A DNA stretch of 64,000 bases from Gemmatimonadota bacterium (GCA_023249305.1 JAHFCU010000003.1:51975-115974); one strand, 5' to 3'; counted from the first letter of the stretch, positions 15,991 to 24,955 are shown. Notes: generated from the sequence alone by a model not told the origin. Numbers and translations are program-made.

Positions 15991-16362
15991 TTAGCTCGAA
16001 TCTGCGGCCTTTCCTTCGCGGACCATTATCAGCAGCATCTTGAACCGCTGCCGCGCGTATATGGCGTGGGGGACATTCGCGGGCATCAGCACGGTCTGTC
16101 CCGCCCGAGTTGAGGCCATCTTGCCACCGATGGTCAGTTCAGCATTGCCGTCGAGCACGTACACGATAGCGTCGAACGGCGCGGTGTGCTCCGAAAGGGC
16201 CTGTCCGGCGTCGAATGCAAAGAGCGTCACCGTGCCGCCGTTCCGTTTGACCAGCGTGCGGCTTACGACCGCACCCTCCTGGTAGCTGACAAGTCCGTTC
16301 AGGTCTAGCGCCTCCCCAGCGGGCAGTGTCCCGGACTGCCTTTCGTTCGTCGTGTCGTGCAT
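15991..16362 (-). CDS. Cupin-domain protein
   Basis: I choose the ATG at 16360-16362 (MHDTTNERQSGTLP), giving 123 residues; an upstream start would overlap the cytochrome gene. The single cupin barrel is typical: GGTVTLFAFDAGQALSEHTAPFDAIVYVLDG gives motif 1 (with one His) and MPANVPHAIYA motif 2. Such small cupins often bind a metal and sit next to NO or redox stress genes. Here it follows the cytochrome c gene in the NO reductase cluster. Its substrate is unknown. Confidence 0.8.
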   Translation of the reverse strand: MHDTTNERQSGTLPAGEALDLNGLVSYQEGAVVSRTLVKRNGGTVTLFAFDAGQALSEHTAPFDAIVYVLDGNAELTIGGKMASTRAGQTVLMPANVPHAIYARQRFKMLLIMVREGKAADSS

Positions 16363-16409
16363 CCCGTCTTGACCTCTCACGTTTGCTGCAGGGAATCGGC
16401 ACGCGCCAG

Positions 16410-16838
16410 TCAGCGCGTGGTCAGACGATACATCGCGTGACAACTCACGCAGCCCGTCGTGACGCGCCCGAGCCGCGCCACCACGGTGTCGCGCCCCCCG
16501 CCGCTGGCCACCGCCAGGCTGTCGAAACCCTGGTGTGTCTGCGTGGCAAGCTTCAGCCAGTCAGCCGGCAGCAGTTTCTCGAGAGCTGGATCAGCTGCCA
16601 CCGCCATCCCTGACGCGTTCGCCGCCGCACGGATGGCCACGCTGTCGCCGCGCGCGGTCGCGCCGAGCGCGCCGTTCACGGAGGCCAGCATGGTCCGCAT
16701 CTCCAGCAGAACGGCGTTGTGCTGCTCGGCCGTCAATTGCACCGCGGTCCGAGTGTCGAGGGAGGGGGCCTTGTCCCCGCTGCACCCCACCGCGAACAGC
16801 ACGGTGGCGCCCGTCACGATCCATCTCGTCAACCACAT
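16410..16838 (-). CDS. Class II cytochrome c (c'-like) lipoprotein
   Basis: This 142-residue protein has a lipoprotein signal (MWLTRWIVTGATVLFAVGCSG), a good ribosome site (AGGAGG four bases before the ATG) and a helical body. The only heme motif, CVSCH, lies about ten residues from the C-terminus. A C-terminal CxxCH after a four-helix body is the mark of class II cytochromes (c', c-556). Cytochromes c' bind NO at the open heme site. The gene is next to norCB and two cupin genes, which fits NO binding or electron delivery. The sixth-ligand position cannot be judged from sequence alone. Confidence 0.75.
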   Translation of the reverse strand: MWLTRWIVTGATVLFAVGCSGDKAPSLDTRTAVQLTAEQHNAVLLEMRTMLASVNGALGATARGDSVAIRAAANASGMAVAADPALEKLLPADWLKLATQTHQGFDSLAVASGGGRDTVVARLGRVTTGCVSCHAMYRLTTR

Positions 16839-16862
16839 ACATCCTCCTGTTGCCCTCGTGCG

Positions 16863-17240
16863 CTACGGCATCGAAACCGTGATAAGGATTGAGCAGTCGC
16901 CGAGCGCCGTTGCCGTATGAGCGACGCCGGGCCCGAATGCGACGAGGGTACCTTGCGGGATCTCCACCTCCCCGCCGCTCGTGCCGACGTTCAGGCACCC
17001 TCGAATGGTCTGGACGCTCACCGCGCCCGCCACCAAGTGCTGCGGCATTGCGGTGCCCTTGCGCAGCGCCACCAACGTGATACGCTGAGAGCCTTGCTTC
17101 ACGAGCGTCTTCGCTGCCCGGCCGCTCTTTGCGCTCGCGGCGAACGCGCGGAGCGTGTCATCCTCCGCGTGCAGCAGGAACGTGAGCATCGGCCCGGCAA
17201 GCCGACGCGTTCGTTGAACCATCGACATCTTGGTTCCCAT
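16863..17240 (-). CDS. Cupin-like protein
   Basis: This 125-residue protein has a cupin-like pattern: ITLVALRKGTAMPQHLVAGAVSVQTIRG as strand pair 1 and EIPQGTLVAFGPGVAHTATA as strand pair 2. Only one His is visible in each, so the metal site may be incomplete. It lies between norB and the class II cytochrome gene on the same strand. The cytosolic location is inferred from the absence of a signal peptide. Its role in NO handling is inferred only from position. Confidence 0.65.
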   Translation of the reverse strand: MGTKMSMVQRTRRLAGPMLTFLLHAEDDTLRAFAASAKSGRAAKTLVKQGSQRITLVALRKGTAMPQHLVAGAVSVQTIRGCLNVGTSGGEVEIPQGTLVAFGPGVAHTATALGDCSILITVSMP

Positions 17241-17292
17241 GGCGCCACCTCATAGATCTCAGGCTGATGTCCGCGGGCTCATGCACGATGCC

Positions 17293-18657
17293 TCATGCGG
17301 GGGTGAGCGCCGGCGCCTGATCCGCCGGCTTGCCCGCCAGGAAGTCCCACAGAAACAGCAGCACGCCCGGCAGGAACACGACGAGCCCGGCGGCCCACAC
17401 CCAGAAGATCCAGAAGCTCACGTATTGGGTCCGCACGGTTATAAAGTCCATTCCCAACAGGCGGACAAGATACGTCTGTACAACGCCAGCAATCGTGAAC
17501 GCGGTCACCATCGCCAGCATTCCGATGCACATGAGCCAGAACGACCACATCGCGCGCTGTTGCCCGAAACGCTCCATCCCTCGGAGGCGTGGCACGACGT
17601 AGTACACCGCCGCGATGACCAGCATCGCGAACGCGCCGAAGAACGCGAAGTGCCCGTGCGACGCCGTCACCTGGGTGCCGTGCGTCCACTTGTTGACCTG
17701 TGGCAGCGTCATAGCGAAGCCCCAAACGCCCGCGCCCACCACGTGCCCGACGGCGGAGCCACCGAGCCAGTACCAGGTCACATTGTTCACGGGCTCCGGG
17801 TGGCGACGCTTCATGTGCGCAAAGGTGTCCCACACCATCAGCACGATCGGGACCGGCTCAAAGGCGCTGAAGAGGGCGCCCCATAGCAACCAGTAGCGTG
17901 GCGTGCCGATCCAGTAGTAGTGGTGCCCGATGCCGATGATTCCCGTGAAGAGCACAAGTGCGACCTCGGCGTAGAGCCATTTCGCCAGCCTGCTCCGGTC
18001 GGCGTCCGCCAGCTTGACAAGGAGCCAGGCCATGATCGCCGCGGCGATGATCTCCCACGTGCCTTCGACCCATAGGTGGATGATCCACCACCACCAGTAG
18101 TAGTCGACCGTGAGGTTGCGGTGGATCGGGAGACTCAAGAGGTAGACGAGCGCGAGCCCCACCATGCCGAACGCCAATGTGAAGGTGATGGCGCTTCGTC
18201 GCTTCGCCCGAAATAGCGTGACGAAGATGTTAATGAGGAAGAGCACGACGCCGAGCGCTATCAGGAGCGGCCACGGCATCGGCGCCTCGGTGAACGGTTT
18301 CCCCCTCGCGAAATGACCGAACCAGTAGGCCGAGAGCGCCCCGGCGCAGGCGGTGAGCAGGACCACGAGGTTGGCCCAGGCCAGCGGGACGGAGAAGATC
18401 TCCGTGTCCGTCTCGTCAGCCACGAGGTAGTAGCTCGCCCCCATGATGCCCAGCAGCAACCAGAAGGTCATCAGGTTGAGGTGGCTGGCACGGCCGAAAT
18501 TGAATGGCAGCGTGTCCATCAGGAAAGTCGGCCAGACGAACTGCGCGGCGATGATGAGGCCGAAGACGACCTGGAGGACGAACAGGATCGCAGCCGCGAA
18601 GAAGAAGGGATGCGCCACCAGTTGCGACCGGTGCGTGACGCTCGAATGCGGTGTCAT
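17293..18657 (-). CDS. norB: Nitric oxide reductase catalytic subunit NorB (cNOR type)
   Basis: This 454-residue protein with about 12 membrane helices belongs to the heme-copper oxidase superfamily. It carries NorB hallmarks: the Glu in HLWVEGTWEIIAA, the paired His of the FeB site in GIGHHYYWIG, the low-spin and b3 heme His in SHGHFAFFGAF, and SHLNLMTFWLL near the N-terminus. The N-terminal extension of quinol NORs is absent and a NorC gene is adjacent, so it should take electrons from cytochrome c. It reduces 2 NO to N2O at the membrane. The start is 13 bp below the norC stop. Confidence 0.92.
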   Translation of the reverse strand: MTPHSSVTHRSQLVAHPFFFAAAILFVLQVVFGLIIAAQFVWPTFLMDTLPFNFGRASHLNLMTFWLLLGIMGASYYLVADETDTEIFSVPLAWANLVVLLTACAGALSAYWFGHFARGKPFTEAPMPWPLLIALGVVLFLINIFVTLFRAKRRSAITFTLAFGMVGLALVYLLSLPIHRNLTVDYYWWWWIIHLWVEGTWEIIAAAIMAWLLVKLADADRSRLAKWLYAEVALVLFTGIIGIGHHYYWIGTPRYWLLWGALFSAFEPVPIVLMVWDTFAHMKRRHPEPVNNVTWYWLGGSAVGHVVGAGVWGFAMTLPQVNKWTHGTQVTASHGHFAFFGAFAMLVIAAVYYVVPRLRGMERFGQQRAMWSFWLMCIGMLAMVTAFTIAGVVQTYLVRLLGMDFITVRTQYVSFWIFWVWAAGLVVFLPGVLLFLWDFLAGKPADQAPALTPA

Positions 18658-18670
18658 GAGTCGTTCCTCC

Positions 18671-19360
18671 TCACCTCAGCGCGACGAGATAGCGCACGAG
18701 GCTGTCCAGCTCCGCAGGGCTCAAGGGAAGCTTGGGCATCAGCGTGCCCGGTTTGATGGCCGGCGGGTCCGCGAGCCAGCGCGCCAAAAACTCGGGTGTA
18801 TTGGCGAGCCCATCATACGGCGTGCTGCCGATGTGCGAGAGGTTGGGGCCCGGGGCACCTGCGCCGCGGCCGTCAATCATGTGGCAGCCGCTGCAGCCCT
18901 TCGCCTGGAATGCGCCGGGTGGCGCGGGCCGTCCCGCTGTGGTGCCGAGGCTCCCCAGCGGCTGGGGCGGCCATCCATTGGTATCGATGCGCCGCACCCA
19001 GTCAAGGAACGCGACCAGGTCCAGTACATCAGCCGCAACCAGCCGCTGGTTCGGCATCGTCGTGCCCGGCTTGACGGCGGCCGGATTGGTGAGAAACGCC
19101 TTCAGCCAAGCGGCGTCACGGCTGTCTGCCACCTTGGTGAGGTCGGGAGCGAAATAGCCGCCGATGCCGAACATCGTGTGGCAATCGTTGCAGTTCTTCC
19201 GCTGGAAGACTGACTTGCCATGCGCTACCTGCTCGGTGACGGGGGGAGTGCGCCCGGCGTTGATCTGACGGAGCGAGTCCACGGTCATACCGAGCAGCAG
19301 CACCATGAACACCGCCGTTCCCCAGACTAACGTGCGCTGCCACGCCTTCTCCGTCATCAT
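18671..19360 (-). CDS. norC: NorC-like subunit with an extra C-terminal heme c domain
   Basis: This 229-residue protein has one N-terminal membrane anchor (LVWGTAVFMVLLLGMTVD). The first heme domain has the NorC signature CNDCHTMFGIGGYFAPDL and its distal Met (TTMPNQ). After a Pro/Gly linker comes a second domain with CSGCH (about residue 160) and the distal Met in TLMPKLPLSPAELD. Standard NorC is about 150 residues with one heme, so this is a NorC plus cytochrome c fusion. It passes electrons to NorB, which is encoded directly downstream. Either ATG (19360 or 19357) may start it. Confidence 0.88.
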   Translation of the reverse strand: MMTEKAWQRTLVWGTAVFMVLLLGMTVDSLRQINAGRTPPVTEQVAHGKSVFQRKNCNDCHTMFGIGGYFAPDLTKVADSRDAAWLKAFLTNPAAVKPGTTMPNQRLVAADVLDLVAFLDWVRRIDTNGWPPQPLGSLGTTAGRPAPPGAFQAKGCSGCHMIDGRGAGAPGPNLSHIGSTPYDGLANTPEFLARWLADPPAIKPGTLMPKLPLSPAELDSLVRYLVALR

Positions 19361-19560
19361 CGCGATCCGTCGGTTCTAGATGAATTCTGAGCGCATCACG
19401 AGACCGCGGGGGCGGACCCGGCGAAGGGGCCACTTTGAGCATAGGTCCCCCCGACGGGCGATGCAAGAGAGTGGGCGCGCCAGGCGACGGAGCTGCGATT
19501 GTGCGCGTTGCGCTAGCCCTCGCGCAATCAGCAGTGAGCGAGAGCAAGGCCGAGCAGGGC

Positions 19561-19586
19561 GAACGACAAAGGCACCACTTGTGCCT
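19561..19586 (-). terminator. Hairpin terminator after ccoS
   Basis: On the minus strand, AGGCAC, loop AAGTG and GTGCCT form a 6-bp stem starting one base after the first base of the ccoS stop codon. TTTGTCGTT follows. It would end the cbb3 transcript before the norCB operon. Confidence 0.55.
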
Positions 19587-19752
19587 ACGGCTTTGGCTTG
19601 GGCGTCGCGTCGCCGGGATCGTCATGCAGCGCGCGCATCGGCGGCGTTTCGAGATCGTCGAACTGGCCGCGCCGTGCCGCCCACACGAAGGCGACGACCG
19701 CGATGAACACCACGATTAGCGCCACCGGCAGGATCACGTACATGATGCTCAT
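19585..19752 (-). CDS. ccoS: cbb3 oxidase assembly protein CcoS
   Basis: This short 55-residue gene is easy to miss. The product begins MSIMYVILPVALIVVFIAVV, one membrane helix, followed by the diagnostic CcoS segment WAARRGQFDDLETPPMRAL and a charged tail. CcoS is needed for cofactor insertion into the cbb3 oxidase, acting with the copper ATPase CcoI. Its ATG overlaps the ccoI stop codon (ATGA), which supports translation from the same transcript. A terminator-like hairpin overlaps its end. Confidence 0.9.
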   Translation of the reverse strand: MSIMYVILPVALIVVFIAVVAFVWAARRGQFDDLETPPMRALHDDPGDATPKPKP

Positions 19753-22256
19753 GCGGCCGGCTCCACGCGGGGGACGCCGGATGATGCGCCCATCGCAGCC
19801 GCGGGCGCAACCCGAGCGTCAAACGTGCGACCGCGCCAGCTGGCGAAGACGACGCTCAGCGAGCTCATCGGCATCAGCACGGCGGCAATAAGGGGGTCGA
19901 GGATGCCGAGCAGCGCCAAAGTCGCGCCGAGGCAGTTGTAAGCGATGGAAAACAGAATGTTGTTGCGGATGACGAGCATCGTGCGATGCGCCCCCTCGAC
20001 AAGTTCGACGAGCGGCGCCAGGCCGGGACGCGAGAGATAGACATCCGCGGCGCTCATGGACGCCTCGGCGCCGCCGTGCACGCCGACACCGACCGTGGCC
20101 GCGGCGATGGCCGCGGCGTCGTTAACACCGTCGCCAACCATGAGCACCGTGCCGCGCGGGCGCGCCTCCTCGACGCGGCGCAGCTTCTCCTCTGGTGAGG
20201 CGCCGCCTATGGCGTCGGACAACTCTAGCCCGAGCCGCTGTGCCGTGCTTCGCACGACGACGGGGTGGTCGCCGCTCAAAAGTGCGACGCGCCAGCCAAG
20301 GGCTCGCAGGCGATCAACGGAGTCACGCGCGTCGTCGCGCAGCGGATCGCCGAAGCCGCCGCGCGCCACGAGCGCGCCGTCCACCGCCACCCAAACGGGT
20401 GTGAGTCCTTCCTCGGCGAACGCTTCGATGCGCACGTCGGGTGCGCCGTCCGCGACGCTGGTGCGTCGGGCCACGAACGTCGGCGCGCCGACGGCTACGC
20501 GGCGGCCAGCCACGGTTCCCTCGATGCCGCCGCCCACGGTTTGCGTGACATCGCGCGCCTCGAGCATCTCGACCATGGGCCACGCCTGCTGCACAGCGAT
20601 CGCGATCGGGTGATTCGTCTCGCGCTCGAGCGCGGCGACGAGCGGCTTCACGACGTCCGCCCCCTCCCACCGCACGAGGCGCAGGCGGCCTTCGGTGACC
20701 GTGCCTGTCTTGTCGAGGAAGATGAGTCCCGGCCGGTTGAGCACCTCGATGGCATCGCCGCCCTTGATGAGAATGCCGCGGCGTGCCGCGCGGCCAATAC
20801 CGACGGCGATGGCCAGTGGCGTCGCAAGCCCGAGTGCGCAGGGGCAGGTGACCACGAGCAACGCGATGGCGTTGTCGAGCGCGCGGGCGGGATCGTGCCG
20901 CAAGGCGTACAGGTACGTCACGGCGGCGACAATGAGCACCGTCGCGACAAACCACCCGGCGATGCGATTGGCGAGTTGCACCACCGGCGCGCGGCGGCGC
21001 GCGCTCTCCTCCATGCAGCGCAGCAGCGCGCCGAGGCGGCTCATCTCGCCCGCTTGCGTGACGTTCACCGTGAGCCTGCCCGTGAGGTTGACGGTCCCCG
21101 CAAATACACGCGCGCCCACCTCCACTGATTCCGGACGCGGCTCGCCGGTGAGCAGCGAACAGTCCACAGCCGACCGACCGGTGGTGACGTCGCCATCGGC
21201 CGCGAAGGTCTCGCCCGCGCGCACCGACATCACCATGCCGGGGAGAAGCGCCTCCACCGGCACCTCGCGCTCGTTCACGCCGGTCTCGTCCACAACTCGG
21301 GCCGCGGCGGGCGCGAACGAGGCGAGAAGTTCGGCGGCGTCAGCCGCGGCGCGCTGGCCGCGATTCTGCAGGAAGCGGCCGCTCAAGAGGAGGAAGACGA
21401 GCGTGCCGACCGCGTCAAAGTAGATGGGCCCGCTGCCGCGGATGGTGTTGATCGCGCCGCGCGAGAAACCGGCAAGCAGCGCGATGGCGATGGGAAGGTC
21501 AATGTGCAGGCGCCGTGTGCGCAGCGACGCGAGCGCCCCCTGGAAGAACAGCCACCCCGGCCCGAAGAGCGATGGGATGGTCAGCAGGAGGGAGATGACG
21601 CGGAAGTACCGCTCGTACTCGGCTTCCATGCCGCTGAACCACCCGCTGTACTGAGCGAGCGCGAGGAGCATGATGTTGCCGGCCAGTGCGCCCGCGATGC
21701 CGATGCGGGTGAGCATCGCGCGGTCTTCCTTGCGGCGCATGTCCTCGGCGGCGACACCACGATATGGATGCGGCCGATAGCCCAGCACGTCGAGTTGCTG
21801 CGCGATAGCCGACAGCGTCACCGCCGCGGGGTCCCACTCCACATGCGCGCGCGAGCGGCGAATGTCGAGCTCGGCGCGCACGACGCCGCTGAGGAGCAGT
21901 GGCACGCGCTCGACGAGCCAAACGCACGAAGAGCAGTGCACGCCCTCGAGGTAGAGCTCCACTGTGCAGAGACCGCCCCTCAACGGCTTGACGTAGAGCG
22001 CCCGGAACGCTTCGTGGTCGAACTCTTCGTAGCACTTGCCGGTCGGCCGCACCGGCGCCTCGCGTTTCTCGCCGAAGGCGTAGTACTGCCCCAGCCCGTG
22101 CTCGTGCAGGATGGTGTAGGCCGTGCGGCAACCCGAGCAGCAGAACTGACGCTCCGCGTCCAGGTCAACGAAGCCAGTCGGGACCTCGAGTCCGCAGTGC
22201 GCGCACGGGACGATGCCCGGTGCCGGGGTGCCGCGCGCCTCAGTGACGATCTTCAT
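19749..22256 (-). CDS. ccoI: Copper-translocating P-type ATPase CcoI/FixI
   Basis: The start is at the ATG at 22254-22256 (MKIVTEARGT), giving 835 residues. The N-terminus has a Cys-rich putative metal-binding domain (CAHCGLEV...FCCSGC) and an HMA domain with GVHCSSCVWLVE. Eight membrane helices carry the CPC site (TCPCALGLATPLA). The cytoplasmic loops have the DKTGTVTEG phosphorylation site, ETNHPIA (HP motif) and VGDGVNDAAA. It supplies copper for the CuB site of the cbb3 oxidase. The start lies inside the end of the SafE-like gene (17 bp overlap), and the stop overlaps ccoS. Confidence 0.93.
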   Translation of the reverse strand: MKIVTEARGTPAPGIVPCAHCGLEVPTGFVDLDAERQFCCSGCRTAYTILHEHGLGQYYAFGEKREAPVRPTGKCYEEFDHEAFRALYVKPLRGGLCTVELYLEGVHCSSCVWLVERVPLLLSGVVRAELDIRRSRAHVEWDPAAVTLSAIAQQLDVLGYRPHPYRGVAAEDMRRKEDRAMLTRIGIAGALAGNIMLLALAQYSGWFSGMEAEYERYFRVISLLLTIPSLFGPGWLFFQGALASLRTRRLHIDLPIAIALLAGFSRGAINTIRGSGPIYFDAVGTLVFLLLSGRFLQNRGQRAAADAAELLASFAPAAARVVDETGVNEREVPVEALLPGMVMSVRAGETFAADGDVTTGRSAVDCSLLTGEPRPESVEVGARVFAGTVNLTGRLTVNVTQAGEMSRLGALLRCMEESARRRAPVVQLANRIAGWFVATVLIVAAVTYLYALRHDPARALDNAIALLVVTCPCALGLATPLAIAVGIGRAARRGILIKGGDAIEVLNRPGLIFLDKTGTVTEGRLRLVRWEGADVVKPLVAALERETNHPIAIAVQQAWPMVEMLEARDVTQTVGGGIEGTVAGRRVAVGAPTFVARRTSVADGAPDVRIEAFAEEGLTPVWVAVDGALVARGGFGDPLRDDARDSVDRLRALGWRVALLSGDHPVVVRSTAQRLGLELSDAIGGASPEEKLRRVEEARPRGTVLMVGDGVNDAAAIAAATVGVGVHGGAEASMSAADVYLSRPGLAPLVELVEGAHRTMLVIRNNILFSIAYNCLGATLALLGILDPLIAAVLMPMSSLSVVFASWRGRTFDARVAPAAAMGASSGVPRVEPAA

Positions 22257-23037
22257 CGGGGCGCGGAGCGCCGGGCGGCGGAACGGCGGGCATCGGATCG
22301 CGGCGGGTCGTGTCGCCAAGCGACCGTTGCATCGCTGCGGGAATCATGCGTCGCGCACGCAGGCTGACCATCGTTGGGTCCATGCGTACACGTCCGGCGA
22401 GCGAGTACACGCCGATCGCGACGATGAAGATGGCACTGATCATCGGCAGACGGTCGCGGAACGGGCCGGCCACGGCGCGCACGCCAGCGCCCATGGCGAG
22501 CATCATCGGTAGCGTGCCCACCCAGAAGACCGTCATGACGACGAGCGCGCCGACGACCGATCCGGTTCCCGCCGCCGTGATCACGAACGCGTACAGCCAT
22601 CCACACGGCATGAGCGTAGTGAGCAGGCCGACAGTCAGCGCACGTCCGGCGGGCGGCAGACCGCGCACGTCCCGCAAGCGCGCCGCGATCCACCGCTGGA
22701 CGCCCTCGAGCGGCGCCGGCGTGCGGACGCGCACTCCACGCAACGCGAGCAGCGTCACCAGGCCCCACGCGATCATCAGGATGCCGGCAAGCGTGCCCGC
22801 CGCGCGCGACACGCCGACACCGGCACCGACGTGCTCCACACCCGCGCCGAGCGTGCCGGCAATCGCGCCGAGCAGCAGGTACGAGACAAGGCGGCCGCCG
22901 TTGTACGCGAGATGCCCCCACGTTCCCGCGCGCGCATCAGCCCCAGCGTAGAAGCAGACGAACGGGCCGCACATCCCCGCGCAGTGCATCGAGCCGACGA
23001 GGCTGGCCACGAAGACGGCGCCGATCAACGTGAGCAT
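22240..23037 (-). CDS. SafE/TauE-like membrane protein of the cbb3 cluster
   Basis: This 265-residue protein has about six membrane helices. It contains Cys motifs GSMHCAGMCGPFV in the first helix and LMPCGWLYAF in a middle helix, the pattern of the DsbD/UreH-like family often annotated sulfite exporter TauE/SafE. Genes of this type commonly lie between ccoH and ccoI and are thought to help copper or redox steps in oxidase maturation. The start directly abuts the ccoH stop. The C-terminal 50 residues are Pro/Arg-rich and probably disordered. Confidence 0.82.
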   Translation of the reverse strand: MLTLIGAVFVASLVGSMHCAGMCGPFVCFYAGADARAGTWGHLAYNGGRLVSYLLLGAIAGTLGAGVEHVGAGVGVSRAAGTLAGILMIAWGLVTLLALRGVRVRTPAPLEGVQRWIAARLRDVRGLPPAGRALTVGLLTTLMPCGWLYAFVITAAGTGSVVGALVVMTVFWVGTLPMMLAMGAGVRAVAGPFRDRLPMISAIFIVAIGVYSLAGRVRMDPTMVSLRARRMIPAAMQRSLGDTTRRDPMPAVPPPGAPRPDEDRH

Positions 23038-23514
23038 CTAGCGCATCTCAGGCAGGTCGAGCCGCTGCGTCGAGACGAAGCGATCGCTACCGCGCACCAC
23101 TTCGACGTCCACGTCCCAGAGGCCGCGGCGGCCCATCGGGAGTGCGGCAAGGTATCGGTCGCCGGCTTCGACCGCGGTGGCGGTGAACACGTCGTTCGCC
23201 CGCGCGACGGCGCGCGCAGTCAGGCGCACGACCGCTCCATGTACCGGCGCGCCAGTGGAATCGACGAGCGCTGCCCACAGCGAGGCTTCTGAGGCCGAGG
23301 TGCGCTTCACTTCGATGGCGACACGCCAGCCCAGGCGTTCACTGCGCTTGCGCAACGCTTGCTCCGCGTCGAAGCGCACTGCCTTCTGGTAGTAGTCGCT
23401 CTCGACGTGCACCGACGGATCATCATTGGCGCGCACCGCGACATAGATGTTGGCCGCGATCGTCACGATCAGCACCGCGGCGACGCCGATGGGCCACTGC
23501 ATCCCCTTCTTCAT
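23038..23514 (-). CDS. ccoH: cbb3 oxidase maturation protein CcoH/FixH
   Basis: This 158-residue protein has one N-terminal membrane helix (WPIGVAAVLIVTIAANIYVAV) followed by the FixH hallmark SDYYQKAVRFD and an immunoglobulin-like periplasmic domain. FixH works with the copper ATPase in cbb3 oxidase assembly. The ATG overlaps the ccoG stop as ATGA, and the stop abuts the SafE-like gene, so the maturation genes form one unit. Confidence 0.9.
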   Translation of the reverse strand: MKKGMQWPIGVAAVLIVTIAANIYVAVRANDDPSVHVESDYYQKAVRFDAEQALRKRSERLGWRVAIEVKRTSASEASLWAALVDSTGAPVHGAVVRLTARAVARANDVFTATAVEAGDRYLAALPMGRRGLWDVDVEVVRGSDRFVSTQRLDLPEMR

Positions 23515-24938
23515 TCGTGCTTCCCGGCCTTCTCGTGCGCGTTCGTCGGTTCGTTCGCTTCATCTCGCATCGGGCCAGCGAGCCGGTACGGGAACGCGCC
23601 GGCGAACTTGGCGCCGTCCGTGACACGCACCGTCACCGTCCGCACGCCCTCCTCAAACGCGTCGCGCGGTAGCATCACGAAGAGGGGCATGGTCTCGGTG
23701 CGGCCAGGCTGCACAGGCAGCGGACTCAATGGGGCGATGACCTTCAATCCGTCCGCGCCCGTTACCTCGACGGCGTACGCGTGTGCGATCCCCGACCGAT
23801 TGGCGATGCGCACGCGCAGCTGGTTGGCGACGGTGCCGTCCGGCTCGAGCGTGAACGGCGCTCCCGCGGGGCCGAGGAGGGTAACGTCGGCGGCCTCCTT
23901 GTGCGTGAGCTGCCAGACGAATGCCCCGAAGACGAGGAAGAACGCGACGGGGTAGAGCACCGTGCGCGTCCGGATGAAATGCCGGCCGTTGCCGGCCAGC
24001 GCGGCGAGTGACGAGTAGCGAATGAGGCCTTCGGGCCTGCCGATCTTGCGCATGACCGCGTCGCACGCGTCCATGCACTGCGTGCAGTGGATGCACTCCA
24101 TCTGCAGGCCGTTGCGAATGTCGATGCCGGTGGGGCAGGTGGTGACGCATGCCTGGCACTCGACGCAGTCGCCCTTTTCCGCGCGATCCTTCCCCTTACC
24201 GCGCGGTTCACCGCGCCCGTAGTCGTAGGCGACGATCAACGAATCACGGTCGAGCAGCGCCGACTGCCAGCGACCGTACGGGCAGGCGACCATGCAGACC
24301 TGCTCGCGGAAGTACACGAAGTCGAGCATGATCGCGATCGTCGTCATGGTGACAATCGAGAAACCCACGGGGTGCGCGTTCGGGCTGCCAAACACCCAGT
24401 GCACCACCGGATCCCAGCCGACGAAGTAGGCGAGGAAGGTGTGGGCGAGGAACGAACCGATCACCAGGTAGACGACATGCTTGGTGAACCGGCGCGGATG
24501 GAACCGCGCCTTCGCCTCGTCAATCTGTGTGGAGCCGCGCGGTCCGCCCTCGAAGAGCCGCTCGATCGGGCGGAAGACAAACTCCATGTATACCGTCTGC
24601 GGGCACGCCCATCCGCACCAGACGCGTCCCGCGAGCGCTGACGCGAGGAAGATCGCGATGACCGTGCTGATGGCGAGCAGCATGAGGAGCAGCGTGTCCG
24701 TCGGCAGGAAGGTCGTGCCGACGAACGTGAACTCGCGCCGCTGGAGGTCGAGCAGCATCGCCGGCTTCCCGCCGATGAAGACGTGGGGAATGGCGACGTA
24801 TGTGAGGAGGAGCACCCACGCGACCACGGTCCGCCGCTTGAGCCACGTGCCGGGCGCCGGTTTGGGGCGGAGCCAGCGGCGGGTGCCGTCTTCGTTCAAA
24901 GTCGGAAGGACACGACCCGGTGCTACCGGCGCAGCCAT
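23511..24938 (-). CDS. ccoG: Ferredoxin-type maturation protein CcoG (RdxA/FixG)
   Basis: The start is at the ATG at 24936-24938 (MAAPVAPGRVLPTLNEDG), giving 475 residues; the open frame extends upstream through ccoP but is not needed. Five membrane helices, the CGWACPQTVYMEF motif and the cluster motifs CVECQACVTTCP and CIHCTQCMDACD show two 4Fe-4S sites. A C-terminal IG-like FixG domain follows. CcoG is a cupric reductase that feeds Cu(I) into cbb3 assembly. The gene lies 17 bp after ccoP. Confidence 0.93.
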   Translation of the reverse strand: MAAPVAPGRVLPTLNEDGTRRWLRPKPAPGTWLKRRTVVAWVLLLTYVAIPHVFIGGKPAMLLDLQRREFTFVGTTFLPTDTLLLMLLAISTVIAIFLASALAGRVWCGWACPQTVYMEFVFRPIERLFEGGPRGSTQIDEAKARFHPRRFTKHVVYLVIGSFLAHTFLAYFVGWDPVVHWVFGSPNAHPVGFSIVTMTTIAIMLDFVYFREQVCMVACPYGRWQSALLDRDSLIVAYDYGRGEPRGKGKDRAEKGDCVECQACVTTCPTGIDIRNGLQMECIHCTQCMDACDAVMRKIGRPEGLIRYSSLAALAGNGRHFIRTRTVLYPVAFFLVFGAFVWQLTHKEAADVTLLGPAGAPFTLEPDGTVANQLRVRIANRSGIAHAYAVEVTGADGLKVIAPLSPLPVQPGRTETMPLFVMLPRDAFEEGVRTVTVRVTDGAKFAGAFPYRLAGPMRDEANEPTNAHEKAGKHE

Positions 24939-24955
24939 TGCGGGCGACTCTTGGT

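Noticed and set aside
17293..18657. Assignment of this subunit as a cbb3 oxidase CcoN
   Set aside because: The HLWVEGTWE motif, FeB-type ligands and adjacent norC identify a NO reductase; the true CcoN is at 25718-27940.
19361..19560. Search for an FNR/DNR-type box upstream of norC
   Set aside because: No TTGAT-N4-ATCAA-like palindrome is present; the nearest TTTGAG is not followed by a matching half-site.
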